Shown here piece after piece: positions 1 to 8,559 of a stretch of 64,000 nt of DNA. The number at the start of each line of letters is the position of its first letter. The first letter of the stretch is position 1. Source of the stretch: Acidobacteriota bacterium (lineage in GTDB: Bacteria > Acidobacteriota > Terriglobia > Acidiferrales > UBA7541); assembly GCA_013287135.1 (NCBI GenBank), contig JABDEK010000005.1, positions 19,127 to 83,126 of the forward strand. Reading direction: 5' to 3'. Position numbers and translations under genes: made by a program. A model generated the notes under the pieces. The model was given only the letters and a program-made list of their open reading frames with translations. It did not search any database and had not been told where the DNA came from.

Positions 1-2
1 AA

Positions 3-1490
3 TTCAATCGTGTAGGCGGCATCGCTTACACCTCGATGGAATTCGTGGAAGGCGAGAGCCTGCGATCGGTGCTCAACCGATTTGGCGGGCTGCCTCAGCG
101 CAAGGCCGTGAATCTGGCTTTGCAAATTTGTTCAGGGTTGAAGGAAGCGCATGCGCAAGGGATCGTCCACCGGGATTTAAAGCCCGAAAACATTATGGTG
201 GACGCCAACGGCAACGTGAAGATCATGGATTTTGGCATCGCGCGTTCGATGGAGGCGGTAACGCGTATGACCGGATCAATGGTCGGCACGCCGCAATACA
301 TGGCCCCCGAGCAGGTTGGCGGGAAACCAGTCGATTACCGCACCGATATTTACTCGCTGGGATTGATTTTGTACGAAATGTTTACGGGTTCGGCGGCGTT
401 TCAGGCCGATAATCCCGTCGCGGTTGCGCTGAAGCAAATGCAGGAAGAGGTAATTCCTCCACATCAGATCGATCCGGCAATCCCTGCATATATTGAACGA
501 ACGATCTTGAAATGCTTGTTGAAAAATCCGGTAAATCGCTTTCAGACGATCGCACAACTGGAAAACGCGCTAAATGGGTCGGAGGGGCAGAATCCCGCTA
601 GTGCCGCGTCGCCCGTTCGAGCGGCAAACGTGCCAAGAGTTGTAAGCGCGCCTGCCACTGCGCGCAGCGCGACACCTTCGCTGCCGCCCGCAGCAACACA
701 ACGTAGAGGAGTTTCACCGATTGTTTGGATCCTGCTGGGCGCAGCAATGGTCTTAGGCGCGCTCGGAGTTTTGAACGGTATCGCCAAGAAAAAAACGGCC
801 GTAGAGATGATTCCGCCACCGGCTGCGCTTCCTGCGCCGGTCCCACCAGACTTTGCTTACGTGAGTTCGCCAGCGAAAAGCTCGGCGGCTGTTTCAAAAG
901 TGAAGCCAGCAGACGCAGAGCCCTCCAACTCGATGTCGTCTGCCGACCCCGGCAGCGAACTTACAGTTGCGCCGTACACGAATTTCAAACCTGAGGTTGC
1001 GAAGAACAACGCAACACCGGAGCCAAAATCGGAGCGCCAGCCCCCGGAAATTTTCCCGCGCATGGAAACAGGGCCGGTCAAGAAACCCTTTAGACCGTCG
1101 CCTGGCGCGGCGGCCGCAACGCTTCGCGCCGATGCAGCCGCGAAAAACAGTAGAAAGAATCCTGCAGCAAAGAAATCCGCGCAGCCTGCACCTTCAAATT
1201 CACCCGTTACGGGAGCTTCAACGGCGGAAACCTCGAAAGCTTCGTATTTATGGGTGGGCCGGTTCCAGCGAGAAGATCGCGCCAAAGCGGCGGAGAAGAA
1301 GATCTCTGCGTTAGGCCTGCCTGCGGCGGTGCTCCCGAAGCATGGTGACGACGGAGATTTTTACATAGTTTACAGCGGACCTTATCTGAACGAAAAAATT
1401 GCAGGTGCGATGGAACAACTCGAAGCGAAAGGTTTCTCTAACGTGCGTGCAGTACCTCTTCCGCTGGCCGATAAGAAGGCGAAACAATGA
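3..1490 (+). CDS. Ser/Thr protein kinase with C-terminal SPOR-like domain (5' end outside window)
   Basis: The frame is open from the first bases of the window, so the N-lobe and start codon are missing. The visible kinase part has the catalytic loop HRDLKPEN, the metal-binding DFG and the activation-segment APE motif, as in Hanks-type (PknB-like) kinases. A low-complexity Pro/Ala linker follows, then one membrane segment (around WILLGAAMVLGALGVL), a Pro/Ser/Lys-rich extracytoplasmic stretch, and about 75 C-terminal residues with the pattern of a SPOR peptidoglycan-binding domain (YLWVGRF ... YIVYSGPY). Kinase inside and SPOR outside suggests sensing of the cell wall or septum; this is inference. 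It overlaps the phosphatase frame downstream, so the two are probably cotranscribed. Confidence 0.9.
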   Translation, partial: FNRVGGIAYTSMEFVEGESLRSVLNRFGGLPQRKAVNLALQICSGLKEAHAQGIVHRDLKPENIMVDANGNVKIMDFGIARSMEAVTRMTGSMVGTPQYMAPEQVGGKPVDYRTDIYSLGLILYEMFTGSAAFQADNPVAVALKQMQEEVIPPHQIDPAIPAYIERTILKCLLKNPVNRFQTIAQLENALNGSEGQNPASAASPVRAANVPRVVSAPATARSATPSLPPAATQRRGVSPIVWILLGAAMVLGALGVLNGIAKKKTAVEMIPPPAALPAPVPPDFAYVSSPAKSSAAVSKVKPADAEPSNSMSSADPGSELTVAPYTNFKPEVAKNNATPEPKSERQPPEIFPRMETGPVKKPFRPSPGAAAATLRADAAAKNSRKNPAAKKSAQPAPSNSPVTGASTAETSKASYLWVGRFQREDRAKAAEKKISALGLPAAVLPKHGDDGDFYIVYSGPYLNEKIAGAMEQLEAKGFSNVRAVPLPLADKKAKQ

Positions 1491-1519
1491 CGACAATAAG
1501 CTTACAGGAGTCAGCGACG

Positions 1520-2341
1520 ATGCAGACCGCATTCGGGGCGCGCAGCGACACCGGGCGTGCTCGCGGAAATAACGAAGATAGTTTCGCGCTCGCTCCTGAG
1601 CTGAATCTGTTCGTGCTCTCGGATGGAATGGGCGGCCTCGCAGCGGGTGAGGTCGCGAGCAAGTTGACCAGTGAAACTGTTATCGCTCATTGCCGCGAAG
1701 CGGCAGTAAATCCGTCGCTGCCGTTGAACGGAGAAGAGCTGGATGGAATGTCTGCGCATTCGAACAGATTGGCCAGCGCGATACGCACCGCAAACCGCGT
1801 GGTGTACGCGGCCGCTCAAGGCAGTGAAAAGAAACGCGGCATGGGCGCAACAGTTGTGGCTGTGTGGTTCGTGGACGAAGTGCGTGTAAGTATCGCGCAC
1901 GTTGGTGACAGCCGTATTTACGGGCTGCGTGGCGCCGATTTCGTGCAACTCACCGAAGACCATTCGTTCGTAGCGGAACAGGTCCGGCGCGGCATGATGA
2001 CCAAGCACGAAGCCGAAAACAGCAATATGCAAAGCGTGTTGTTACGCGCTCTTGGTGTAGAGCCGCAAGTGCAGGTCGATGTTTCCGAAAAAGATTTGTT
2101 GGAGGGTGACACTTTGCTGCTCTGCTCGGATGGGCTGACGCGAGAGCTTTCGAACGCGCAAATTTCCGCAACGTTGGCAGAAATCGAAGATCCTCAAGAG
2201 GCGGCCGAGCGGCTGATTGAGATGGCGAACGAAGCGGGCGGCGGAGACAACATCACGGCGGTGGTTGTCCGCTATGTGCCAAAACCGCGAGGGGCGTTCA
2301 GGCGAATCGGGAAATGGTTTAAGGGGTCCGAAAATCGGTGA
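1520..2341 (+). CDS. PP2C-family protein Ser/Thr phosphatase
   Basis: A 273-residue single-domain PP2C (PPM) phosphatase. Metal-binding motifs are visible in order: NNEDSF near the N-terminus, DGMGG, GDSRIY, DGLT and GGGDNIT near the end. These enzymes remove phosphate from Ser/Thr residues using two metal ions. A start at 1487 would overlap the kinase stop by four bases, but the ATG at 1520 has AGGAG nine bases upstream and gives the typical PP2C N-terminus, so it is preferred. It lies between a kinase and an FHA protein, the classic write/erase/read arrangement, and probably reverses phosphorylation by the neighbouring kinase. Confidence 0.93.
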   Translation: MQTAFGARSDTGRARGNNEDSFALAPELNLFVLSDGMGGLAAGEVASKLTSETVIAHCREAAVNPSLPLNGEELDGMSAHSNRLASAIRTANRVVYAAAQGSEKKRGMGATVVAVWFVDEVRVSIAHVGDSRIYGLRGADFVQLTEDHSFVAEQVRRGMMTKHEAENSNMQSVLLRALGVEPQVQVDVSEKDLLEGDTLLLCSDGLTRELSNAQISATLAEIEDPQEAAERLIEMANEAGGGDNITAVVVRYVPKPRGAFRRIGKWFKGSENR

Positions 2342-2395
2342 CTGCGCAGCACTCGGAACTGGGTGCGCGACGATTGAAAATCAGGAGGCGCTACC

Positions 2396-3136
2396 ATGTC
2401 AAAATTAGTTCTTAAATTCGAGAGTTCAGTATTGAAAGAAGTAGCTGTGGGGACAAAGGAAGTGAGTATCGGTCGCTCGCCAGAGTGCGGAATCGTGATC
2501 GACAACCCAGCGGTATCGAACTATCACGCGCGTGTGTTCAGCGAAGAAGGGCGCATGATGCTGGAGGATTTTGGAAGCTTGAACGGAACCTTTGTGAATG
2601 GGCAGCGCGTGAAGATGGTCACGCTGAAGCCGGGCGATTCCGTTGCCATCGGAAAACACACTATCGTTGTTACGGACTCGAGCGAAGTCAGAGGAACCGC
2701 GCCGGGCGGTTCGAATGGCAACGCCTGGCCCACAGTTCCGAAAATTAACGAAACGGTGATGCTAGATACGAAAGAGCGTCGCGAGTTTTTGCGTCAGGTG
2801 GCGGCAGCAGGAGAGAGCGCACAGGTAGCGCCGGGCCGATTGAAATTACCAACACTGCTGGTGCGCAAAGGCAAGACCGATTTGAAGGAGTACACCCTCA
2901 GCGACAAATTGACCGTCATTGGCAAATCCGCCATGGCGACGATCAAGCTGAAGGGATGGTTTGCTCCTAGAGTTGCAGCGCAGATTACTCGCCGCGAGGA
3001 CAATTCGTTTTATATCGGCAAGGCTGAGAAGATTCCGACGGTGAACGGCGTTTCGATTGCGCAACCAACCAAACTGTCGTCCGGCGACGTGGTTGAGGTT
3101 GCGGGAATCGAGCTGGAATTTATCTTCCGCGACTGA
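2396..3136 (+). CDS. FHA-domain protein
   Basis: A 246-residue cytosolic protein. Residues about 5-95 form a forkhead-associated domain with the phosphothreonine-binding signature (IGRSPECGIVIDN, VSNYHARV, SLNGTFVNG). The last 90 residues (from LPTLLVRKG to the end) repeat the FHA pattern weakly (VIGKS, PTVNGV, LSSGDVV), suggesting a second, degenerate FHA domain. AGGAGG lies seven bases before the ATG. FHA domains bind phospho-Thr peptides, so this is the likely reader of the kinase two genes upstream. No transmembrane segment is visible. Confidence 0.9.
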   Translation: MSKLVLKFESSVLKEVAVGTKEVSIGRSPECGIVIDNPAVSNYHARVFSEEGRMMLEDFGSLNGTFVNGQRVKMVTLKPGDSVAIGKHTIVVTDSSEVRGTAPGGSNGNAWPTVPKINETVMLDTKERREFLRQVAAAGESAQVAPGRLKLPTLLVRKGKTDLKEYTLSDKLTVIGKSAMATIKLKGWFAPRVAAQITRREDNSFYIGKAEKIPTVNGVSIAQPTKLSSGDVVEVAGIELEFIFRD

Positions 3137-3295
3137 CGCGAGGCTCGGAAACCGCTTTTTCATCTCGGGCGTTCTGTGTCGGCAACTTCAGTTACCATCC
3201 CGTTGGTACTACGGTTCTATAGGCATCACCTTCCGCGCCCGCTAAATTTAGGATGTTAAGGGCCCCTCACTGATCGAGACTTGGGAGGTCAACCC

Positions 3296-3643
3296 ATGGC
3301 CACAGCTACACTTATCGCGCCGGAGCCGGCCGTTTCATCTCCGCCCAAATCGGGTCGGAATTTGCGACGGCGCGAGCGGCTGAAGATATCGTTGCCCCTG
3401 GAAGTCCGGCCATTCGACGCTCGATTTGCAGAGATTGCGGATGTGGGCGAGGTGCTGGACTTTACGCGCGATGGACTCTACTTTGCGACCTGTATGCCCC
3501 ATTATTTCAAGGGGATGCGGCTGCTTGTGACCTTCCCGTTTGGGGAGAAGATCTCAGCACACAAAAAGTTTCTGGGCTCTATCGTGCGGATGGAGAATCG
3601 CCCTGACGGGACCTTGGGAATTGCCGTCCGATTTCTGCTTTAA
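3296..3643 (+). CDS. PilZ-like domain protein
   Basis: A 115-residue protein starting at an ATG preceded by GGGAGG. After a Pro/Ser-rich leader it has RRRERLKISLPLEV, resembling the Arg-rich start of PilZ c-di-GMP-binding domains, then DFTRDGLYF in the place of the usual D/NxSxxG motif, and a beta-rich end. The second motif is not canonical, so c-di-GMP binding is uncertain. It is the first of three small PilZ-type genes in a row on the same strand. There is about 160 bp of non-coding DNA on each side, so each gene may have its own promoter. Confidence 0.7.
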   Translation: MATATLIAPEPAVSSPPKSGRNLRRRERLKISLPLEVRPFDARFAEIADVGEVLDFTRDGLYFATCMPHYFKGMRLLVTFPFGEKISAHKKFLGSIVRMENRPDGTLGIAVRFLL

Positions 3644-3801
3644 ATCGTCTTCACGTTTCCGTTTAGACATCGCGCCGGGGATAGCGCTTGTACGTCCGTC
3701 TGGCCGCAGAGACAATATTAATTAGCAGCCTAACGGCCGGCGCTTGGGGGAACGTAGTTCAGCCGAGCTGTCGCCGGACGCAGAAAGCTAAGGACACCGT
3801 G

Positions 3802-4329
3802 ATGCAAAGCTCAAGTGACAAGAAGAAGGGTCTTGGGGCTCCTTCGCCCGCAGTTCAAGAAGCCGAACGGCGCATTGCGGAGCGCCACATGTTTACGGCT
3901 GGTGCGGAGGTTGTCGAGCTGAAGTCAGGAGCGCGCTTCTCGACACGTACGACTGACCTTGGACCGGGTGGCTGCTTCGTTGACACGACGGTTCCCTTCC
4001 CAATCGGGTCAAACGTTCGGATCACTTTGAACAAGGGCACCAAAGCATTTGCGACACCGGGCACAGTGGTTTATTCGCAGCATGGATTGGGTATGGGCAT
4101 CGCTTTCACCGAGCTGGATGCGGAGAAGCGACTGGAACTGGCGGACTGGATAGCGGGCGTTACTGTCGAGCGTCCTGCGGCACACGAAGTGGCACGCGCG
4201 CCAAAAGATTCGAATCCCAGCAAGGGTCGTGAGTTTGTGGCGCTAGTTCGGCTAGTTCGACTCATGATTGGAAAAGGCATTTTGACCGAAGCCGAAGGCG
4301 CTTCTGTCTTGCACGATCCCGTTCTGTAG
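3802..4329 (+). CDS. PilZ domain protein
   Basis: A 175-residue protein from the ATG at 3802 (AAGGA seven bases upstream). A TTG at 3688 would extend it, but the added residues look non-coding. The PilZ domain (about residues 15-110) shows RRIAERH followed by TTDLGPGGCFVDT, a good match to the D-x-(S/G)-x-x-G part of the c-di-GMP-binding motif, with VVYSQHGLGMGIAFTEL closing the barrel. The C-terminal 60 residues (LVRLVRLMIGKGILTEAEG) look like a small helical extension also seen on other acidobacterial PilZ proteins; its role is unknown. Confidence 0.8.
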   Translation: MQSSSDKKKGLGAPSPAVQEAERRIAERHMFTAGAEVVELKSGARFSTRTTDLGPGGCFVDTTVPFPIGSNVRITLNKGTKAFATPGTVVYSQHGLGMGIAFTELDAEKRLELADWIAGVTVERPAAHEVARAPKDSNPSKGREFVALVRLVRLMIGKGILTEAEGASVLHDPVL

Positions 4330-4549
4330 TCACCGCGCGGTAAAAAATCCGGCCTGGCGACCTGGGGTGAAGCTCCAACCCCGCCTAAATGTTCATTTTG
4401 GGATTTTTTGACGATTCCTGCCGATTCAGGAAAGAAATGCTTAGTTCACGTCAGATTTACATTCCGTTAGTATATTAAGTGCTTTATTTTGTTCGTCCTC
4501 CTCGCCTACGCGATGGCAATTGGAGTGCAGCCCATGACCGGGGGTATCA

Positions 4550-4891
4550 ATGGGAGAACGAAGAAAAGCAAGACGATACGAGCTTTACCTTCCGGTACAA
4601 GTCTGCCTCCCACGCCAGCGGCCGGTTGAATTTTATACGGGCCAACTCCGCGACGTCTCACGCTCAGGTATTTTCTTCCATTCTCATATTCCACTCGATC
4701 ATGGAGCCGCCCTAGAGCTAACTTTTTCGTTGCCGGCTGAGAGGGACCGCGGAACCTCGGTGTTAGTGCGTGCCAGTGCGAAGGCCTTGCGCGTGTCGGA
4801 GTTGCCTGGCGATGGCGTGCCGGTGTATGGAGTTGCAGCGACCATCGACCGGATCGATTTTGTGCGGCCGGTTGTTTCCAGCGCAGCATAA
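4550..4891 (+). CDS. PilZ domain protein
   Basis: A 113-residue, nearly single-domain PilZ protein. It begins GERRKARRYELYLPV, matching the RxxxR c-di-GMP contact region, and has LRDVSRSGIFFHS, a canonical D-x-S-x-x-G motif. Both binding motifs are intact, so of the three PilZ genes here it is the best candidate for a genuine c-di-GMP receptor. A strong intrinsic terminator follows within 45 bases, ending this signalling block. The target is not identifiable from sequence. Confidence 0.85.
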   Translation: MGERRKARRYELYLPVQVCLPRQRPVEFYTGQLRDVSRSGIFFHSHIPLDHGAALELTFSLPAERDRGTSVLVRASAKALRVSELPGDGVPVYGVAATIDRIDFVRPVVSSAA

Positions 4892-4934
4892 TTATCGGGC
4901 GATTCAATCTACCGAAATTGATTCCTGGAAAAAG

Positions 4935-4970
4935 AAGGCGCGGTTCTTCGGAGCCGCGCCTTTTGTTTTG
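4935..4970 (+). terminator. Rho-independent terminator after the PilZ gene
   Basis: A nine-base-pair perfect stem (AAGGCGCGG with CCGCGCCTT) around a 10-base loop, followed by TTGTTTTG. It lies 43 bases after the stop of the third PilZ gene. Confidence 0.85.
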
Positions 4971-5060
4971 TCTGCACTGGCATGGGGAAAACTCCGGTCA
5001 TGTAAGTGTACTTCAGACTCTACAGTGCGGTTACAATAGAAATCGTCATCGGAAGATTCC

Positions 5061-5405
5061 ATGCCCAAAGCAAGCGAAGCGCAGCGAGTGTTTGAGTTAG
5101 AGCGCGAAACCTTGTGCGCACTTTGCATACGCGGAAGCGCTAACGCGCGGCAAACTACTGTGATGCGCGAATTGTCTAATCACGTCTGGCAGGATGCCGA
5201 ACACCGTGTGGTATTCGAAGCGATTCAAAGACTCAGCAGCAGCGACCCGAAACTTTTGCAAGAACAGCTCCCCGCGCAAGCTACGCGCATGGGGTTTCCG
5301 GACGTGAGCTGGGACAACTACTTCGCGCCGCAACCAGAAGCGGAAATCGATTTCGTTTCGTTGGTAGGTGAATTACTCGCTGCGCCGAAAGAAAAGAAAT
5401 CTTAA
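5061..5405 (+). CDS. Small protein resembling a DnaB N-terminal (DnaG-interaction-like) domain
   Basis: A 114-residue protein. The core (LERETLCALCIRG, then VWQDAEHRVVFEAIQRL) resembles the helical N-terminal domain of replicative helicase DnaB, where a similar D-x-x-H-R-x-(I/V)-(Y/F) helix occurs, but there is no helicase domain. Homologous small proteins appear to be lineage-specific; I cannot assign a function. The two Cys near the start (LCALC) are notable. It lies alone between a terminator and a convergent esterase gene. Confidence 0.65.
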   Translation: MPKASEAQRVFELERETLCALCIRGSANARQTTVMRELSNHVWQDAEHRVVFEAIQRLSSSDPKLLQEQLPAQATRMGFPDVSWDNYFAPQPEAEIDFVSLVGELLAAPKEKKS

Positions 5406-5461
5406 ACAAAAGAAGAAATACCCGTCTGAAGCTCTCTGCCCCGGCTGGCGCTCCGAATCGC

Positions 5462-6403
5462 TTATTTGCCGGTTAAGCCAAAGGCGCGGGAATGAAATTC
5501 CAGCGATACCGGAAAATGGTCCGCCACGTAATTCCAGTCGTGGCCGCCGGGATATAAATGGAATTCGTTGGGGATGTCGCGAGAGTCGAGTAGTTCGTGG
5601 AACGCTTTCGCTCCGGCGTCGAATCCGTAGTCGTCTTCGGTGCCGCAATCGAAATATATTTTCAATCCAATCGGGCGCGCGCCACTGTTAACAATAGTGA
5701 AGGGATTGTTTTGCCTCCAGTAAGCAGCGGCGGGCGGCGAACCGAAAGCACTGCCGAGAATGCGGTTGAGGATGGCTCCCTGATAGTCCGAGGCGCTAAC
5801 GGTCGGGAGAGTCGCCAACAGTGCCGCGCTATGTGCACTCACCGAACCAAATAATTGCGGGTAGCGAAGCGCAAATCGAAACGCGCCGTAGCCCCCCATG
5901 GAAACTCCGCTCACGCCGCGATGTTCGCGACCGGCGTGAATGCGATACTGCTTCTCTATATAAGGAATGAATTCGTGAATGAAAAAATCTTCGTAGCGCA
6001 CTTTTCCATCGCGCGAGTTGATATAGAAACTTCGGCCGGCATCTGGTGTGACGATTAGAAATTCGCCGATTTGCTTTTGCGACCACAGATCGTTTATTAA
6101 ATCCATCCCGCCTGAATTAACCAGAATTTCCGAATTGGAGCCTAGGCCGTGAAGGAAATACAGCACCGCATAATTTTGCTTACTGGAATCGTAACTCGGC
6201 GGAAGGAGGACGCAATATGGAACGGGGTGGCCGAGAATTTTACTCGGCATGGACCGGCATTCGCCGCGTCCGAGCGCAGCAGCTTGCGTTGTCGAGGAGA
6301 TCACGCACCAGCCTGACCATAGAATTAAAAAAGAGCAGAAGACACTGGGCTTGGAAACTATTCCGCGATGGCGCGCGTGAGTTGGGTGCGCACAGCTACT
6401 CAT
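5462..6403 (-). CDS. Secreted esterase (alpha/beta hydrolase, esterase D / antigen 85-like)
   Basis: A 313-residue protein with a hydrophobic segment at about residues 22-42, probably a signal peptide, although the Met chosen leaves a long basic leader and a later start is possible. The fold is the putative-esterase family: YFLHGLGSN oxyanion region, nucleophile elbow GVSMGG, an Asp region around FDCGTEDDYGFDAG and the catalytic His in GGHDW. Such enzymes cleave acyl esters of sugars or thiols outside the cytoplasm. Its start overlaps the end of the upstream permease by eight bases, so it is likely cotranscribed with the ABC pair. Confidence 0.85.
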   Translation of the reverse strand: MSSCAHPTHARHRGIVSKPSVFCSFLILWSGWCVISSTTQAAALGRGECRSMPSKILGHPVPYCVLLPPSYDSSKQNYAVLYFLHGLGSNSEILVNSGGMDLINDLWSQKQIGEFLIVTPDAGRSFYINSRDGKVRYEDFFIHEFIPYIEKQYRIHAGREHRGVSGVSMGGYGAFRFALRYPQLFGSVSAHSAALLATLPTVSASDYQGAILNRILGSAFGSPPAAAYWRQNNPFTIVNSGARPIGLKIYFDCGTEDDYGFDAGAKAFHELLDSRDIPNEFHLYPGGHDWNYVADHFPVSLEFHSRAFGLTGK

Positions 6404-7781
6404 ACCTTAGAGCCTCGACGGGATTCAGTTTTGCGGCGCGCGACGCCGGATAAATACCAGCCGCGAGACTTACTACGATCGAGAACGCGATGGCACTGGC
6501 CACCATCCACCAGGGCACGGAAGATAAATCGATCGGAGGGAGGTCGCGTTTGTGCAAATACACATTGGTCCCGAATGTAAGCGCAGTACCAATCAGCCAG
6601 CCAAGTGTGACGCCGAAGATGCCGCCGAGAAGTCCCATCACGCCGGCCTCGGCGAAAAACAGCCGGCGAATATCGCGGTCCGCGGCGCCTAGAGCTTTCA
6701 GGATGCCGATTTCGCGGCGGCGTTCGAGAATCGCCATCACCAGGGTATTGACGATGCCGAGCGACGCAACCGCCAGCGCCAAGCTTCCGAAAATTCCCAG
6801 GAATAAATCGAAGACCGCAAAGACTAGCCGCAAACTTTTTGTGGCATCGAGAAGCGAAAAAGTGCCATAGCCCATTTGCTGGATCGCGTCTTCTACACTT
6901 TTCACTTGCGAAGGACTTTTCACGCGCACCGTCAGGCTCTCGTATGTTTGTTTGGAGCTGGAGCGCCGTAACAGCCCGCGCAGGTCATTGGCTTGGGCGA
7001 CGCGCAGAATTTCGGCGACTTGCATCGGAATCAGCAGCCGTCCGCGGCCAAATGACCCCACGCTTGTTGCGGGTTCGGTCTCGACAATGCCGATGATGTG
7101 GAAAGTCTTTTCGCGCGGAAGGATCGAAAATCCGGGCGATTGTCCGGTCACTTCATCGGTAGAGTTTGCAGATGGTTTGTCAGGGTCACTTTTCTTCGGA
7201 CTTGGCTCGGCGGGCAACGCTTGACGCTCCGCGTAACGCAGTACGAGGTTTTTTCCGATCAACGAATCAGGCTGGTTGGAAAGATCCTTCGCGAATTCGA
7301 TCTGAAGAATCGCCTCGTCGGCATCCGGGCTGGAAAAGAAATTCCCTTTCATGCCATCGAAGGCGCCTTCTGTTTTTGCCGAGGGCGGAATTCCAGCGAC
7401 GGTCGTGGAGAACGGCTTGCCTTCAAATTGTATTTCGGTGGGAAAACGAATCTCTGGATAAACTTCCACGACATTTGGGAGGGCGGCAATTTTCTGGCGC
7501 GCTTCGTCATCGAGGATCTTCGCCGGTTCTCGGGTTGCCGTTTCGGACTGTGCGGGGCGTCCGAAGCCTCGCTGATTCGCGCGCGAACTTACAAAAACCG
7601 CGTCGAACAGGCCCGACTTCGATAGCTTTTTGTTGGCGAGCTCCTGCAATCCGACTCCCAGCGATAGCATGGCAACGAGCGATGCGACGCCTACAGCGAT
7701 GCCGAGCGTGGTGAGCGAATTCCTCAGCAACGCTTCGCGGAGGTTGCGGGCGGCTAGTTCGGTGAGGTCGCGCGTCTTCAT
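6396..7781 (-). CDS. ABC transporter permease, FtsX/MacB type
   Basis: A 461-residue membrane protein of the MacB/LolC-type family: one N-terminal membrane helix (LTTLGIAVGVASLVAMLSLGVGL), a large periplasmic MacB-core-like domain of about 270 residues, and three C-terminal helices containing the FtsX domain (SLGIVNTLVMAILERRREIG, where ERRREIGILKALGA is the usual coupling motif). The periplasmic domain contains a Lys/Asp/Ser-rich linker near residue 200. It overlaps the ATPase gene by four bases. Together they probably form a mechanotransmission-type exporter or lipoprotein/peptide extractor; the substrate is unknown. Confidence 0.92.
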   Translation of the reverse strand: MKTRDLTELAARNLREALLRNSLTTLGIAVGVASLVAMLSLGVGLQELANKKLSKSGLFDAVFVSSRANQRGFGRPAQSETATREPAKILDDEARQKIAALPNVVEVYPEIRFPTEIQFEGKPFSTTVAGIPPSAKTEGAFDGMKGNFFSSPDADEAILQIEFAKDLSNQPDSLIGKNLVLRYAERQALPAEPSPKKSDPDKPSANSTDEVTGQSPGFSILPREKTFHIIGIVETEPATSVGSFGRGRLLIPMQVAEILRVAQANDLRGLLRRSSSKQTYESLTVRVKSPSQVKSVEDAIQQMGYGTFSLLDATKSLRLVFAVFDLFLGIFGSLALAVASLGIVNTLVMAILERRREIGILKALGAADRDIRRLFFAEAGVMGLLGGIFGVTLGWLIGTALTFGTNVYLHKRDLPPIDLSSVPWWMVASAIAFSIVVSLAAGIYPASRAAKLNPVEALRYE

Positions 7782-8485
7782 ATTTTGTTTCCGTCACTCA
7801 GCAGTTTTCCGTCTCCCATGGTGACGATGCGATGGGCATAGCGCGCCGCACGATCGCGATCGTGGGTGACCATTACAATAGTCATGCCAAGCGATTCATT
7901 AATTTCCTGCAAGAGATGAAGGATGGCGTCGCCCGTAACGCTGTCCAGATTTCCGGTGGGCTCGTCGGCCAGCAGAATTGTGGGGCGATTTACAAGAGCG
8001 CGCGCCAGCGCGGCGCGCTGCTGTTCTCCGCCAGACAATTCACTGGGGCGATGCGTCAAGCGAGCGGACAGGCGGACGCGTTCGACAGCTTCGCGCACAC
8101 GGCTGGGGCGTTCGTCGCGATCCACTTCAGCCAAACGCAGCGGGAGTTCCACATTTTCTTCCAGCGTCATGCGCGGAAGAAGATTGAACGCCTGAAAAAC
8201 CATGCCGACGGTGTGGTTGCGATGTTGCGCGAGGTCTGCGGAGCTCATTTCCGCGAGATTGCGCCCGTGCGCAAAAATCGCGCCGGAAGTGGGACGATCC
8301 AGTCCCGCCATCAAATTGAGCAGAGTGGATTTTCCGGAGCCGGAACTTCCGAGCAGCGCTACGAATTCTTTTGGTCGAATGGCTACAGTGACGTCATCGA
8401 CCGCATGCACCAGCGCGTCACCCATTTGATAACTTCTGGAGACCCGGTCGGTTCGGATTGCAACTTCATTGGCTGATTCCGTCAT
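7778..8485 (-). CDS. ABC transporter ATP-binding protein (LolD/MacB type)
   Basis: A 235-residue ATPase with Walker A GSSGSGKST, Q-loop FQAFNLLPRM, signature LSGGEQQR, Walker B ILLADEPTGNLD and H-loop VTHD. The sequence is typical of the MacB/LolD/FtsE branch that pairs with FtsX-like permeases, which is the gene immediately downstream with an ATGA overlap. It is first in a three-gene unit (ATPase, permease, esterase). GGGGAAA precedes the start. Confidence 0.95.
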   Translation of the reverse strand: MTESANEVAIRTDRVSRSYQMGDALVHAVDDVTVAIRPKEFVALLGSSGSGKSTLLNLMAGLDRPTSGAIFAHGRNLAEMSSADLAQHRNHTVGMVFQAFNLLPRMTLEENVELPLRLAEVDRDERPSRVREAVERVRLSARLTHRPSELSGGEQQRAALARALVNRPTILLADEPTGNLDSVTGDAILHLLQEINESLGMTIVMVTHDRDRAARYAHRIVTMGDGKLLSDGNKI

Positions 8486-8559
8486 TTTCCCCGCAACATT
8501 ATTAGTACGGATGGCCGCGCAGATTAGTTACTTCAATCTTCTAAGAACACGCAGGTGGG

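Noticed and set aside
4330..4400. Possible c-di-GMP riboswitch before the third PilZ gene
   Set aside because: The conserved GEMM-type sequence pattern is not there; only a weak GGGGT/ACCCC stem is visible.
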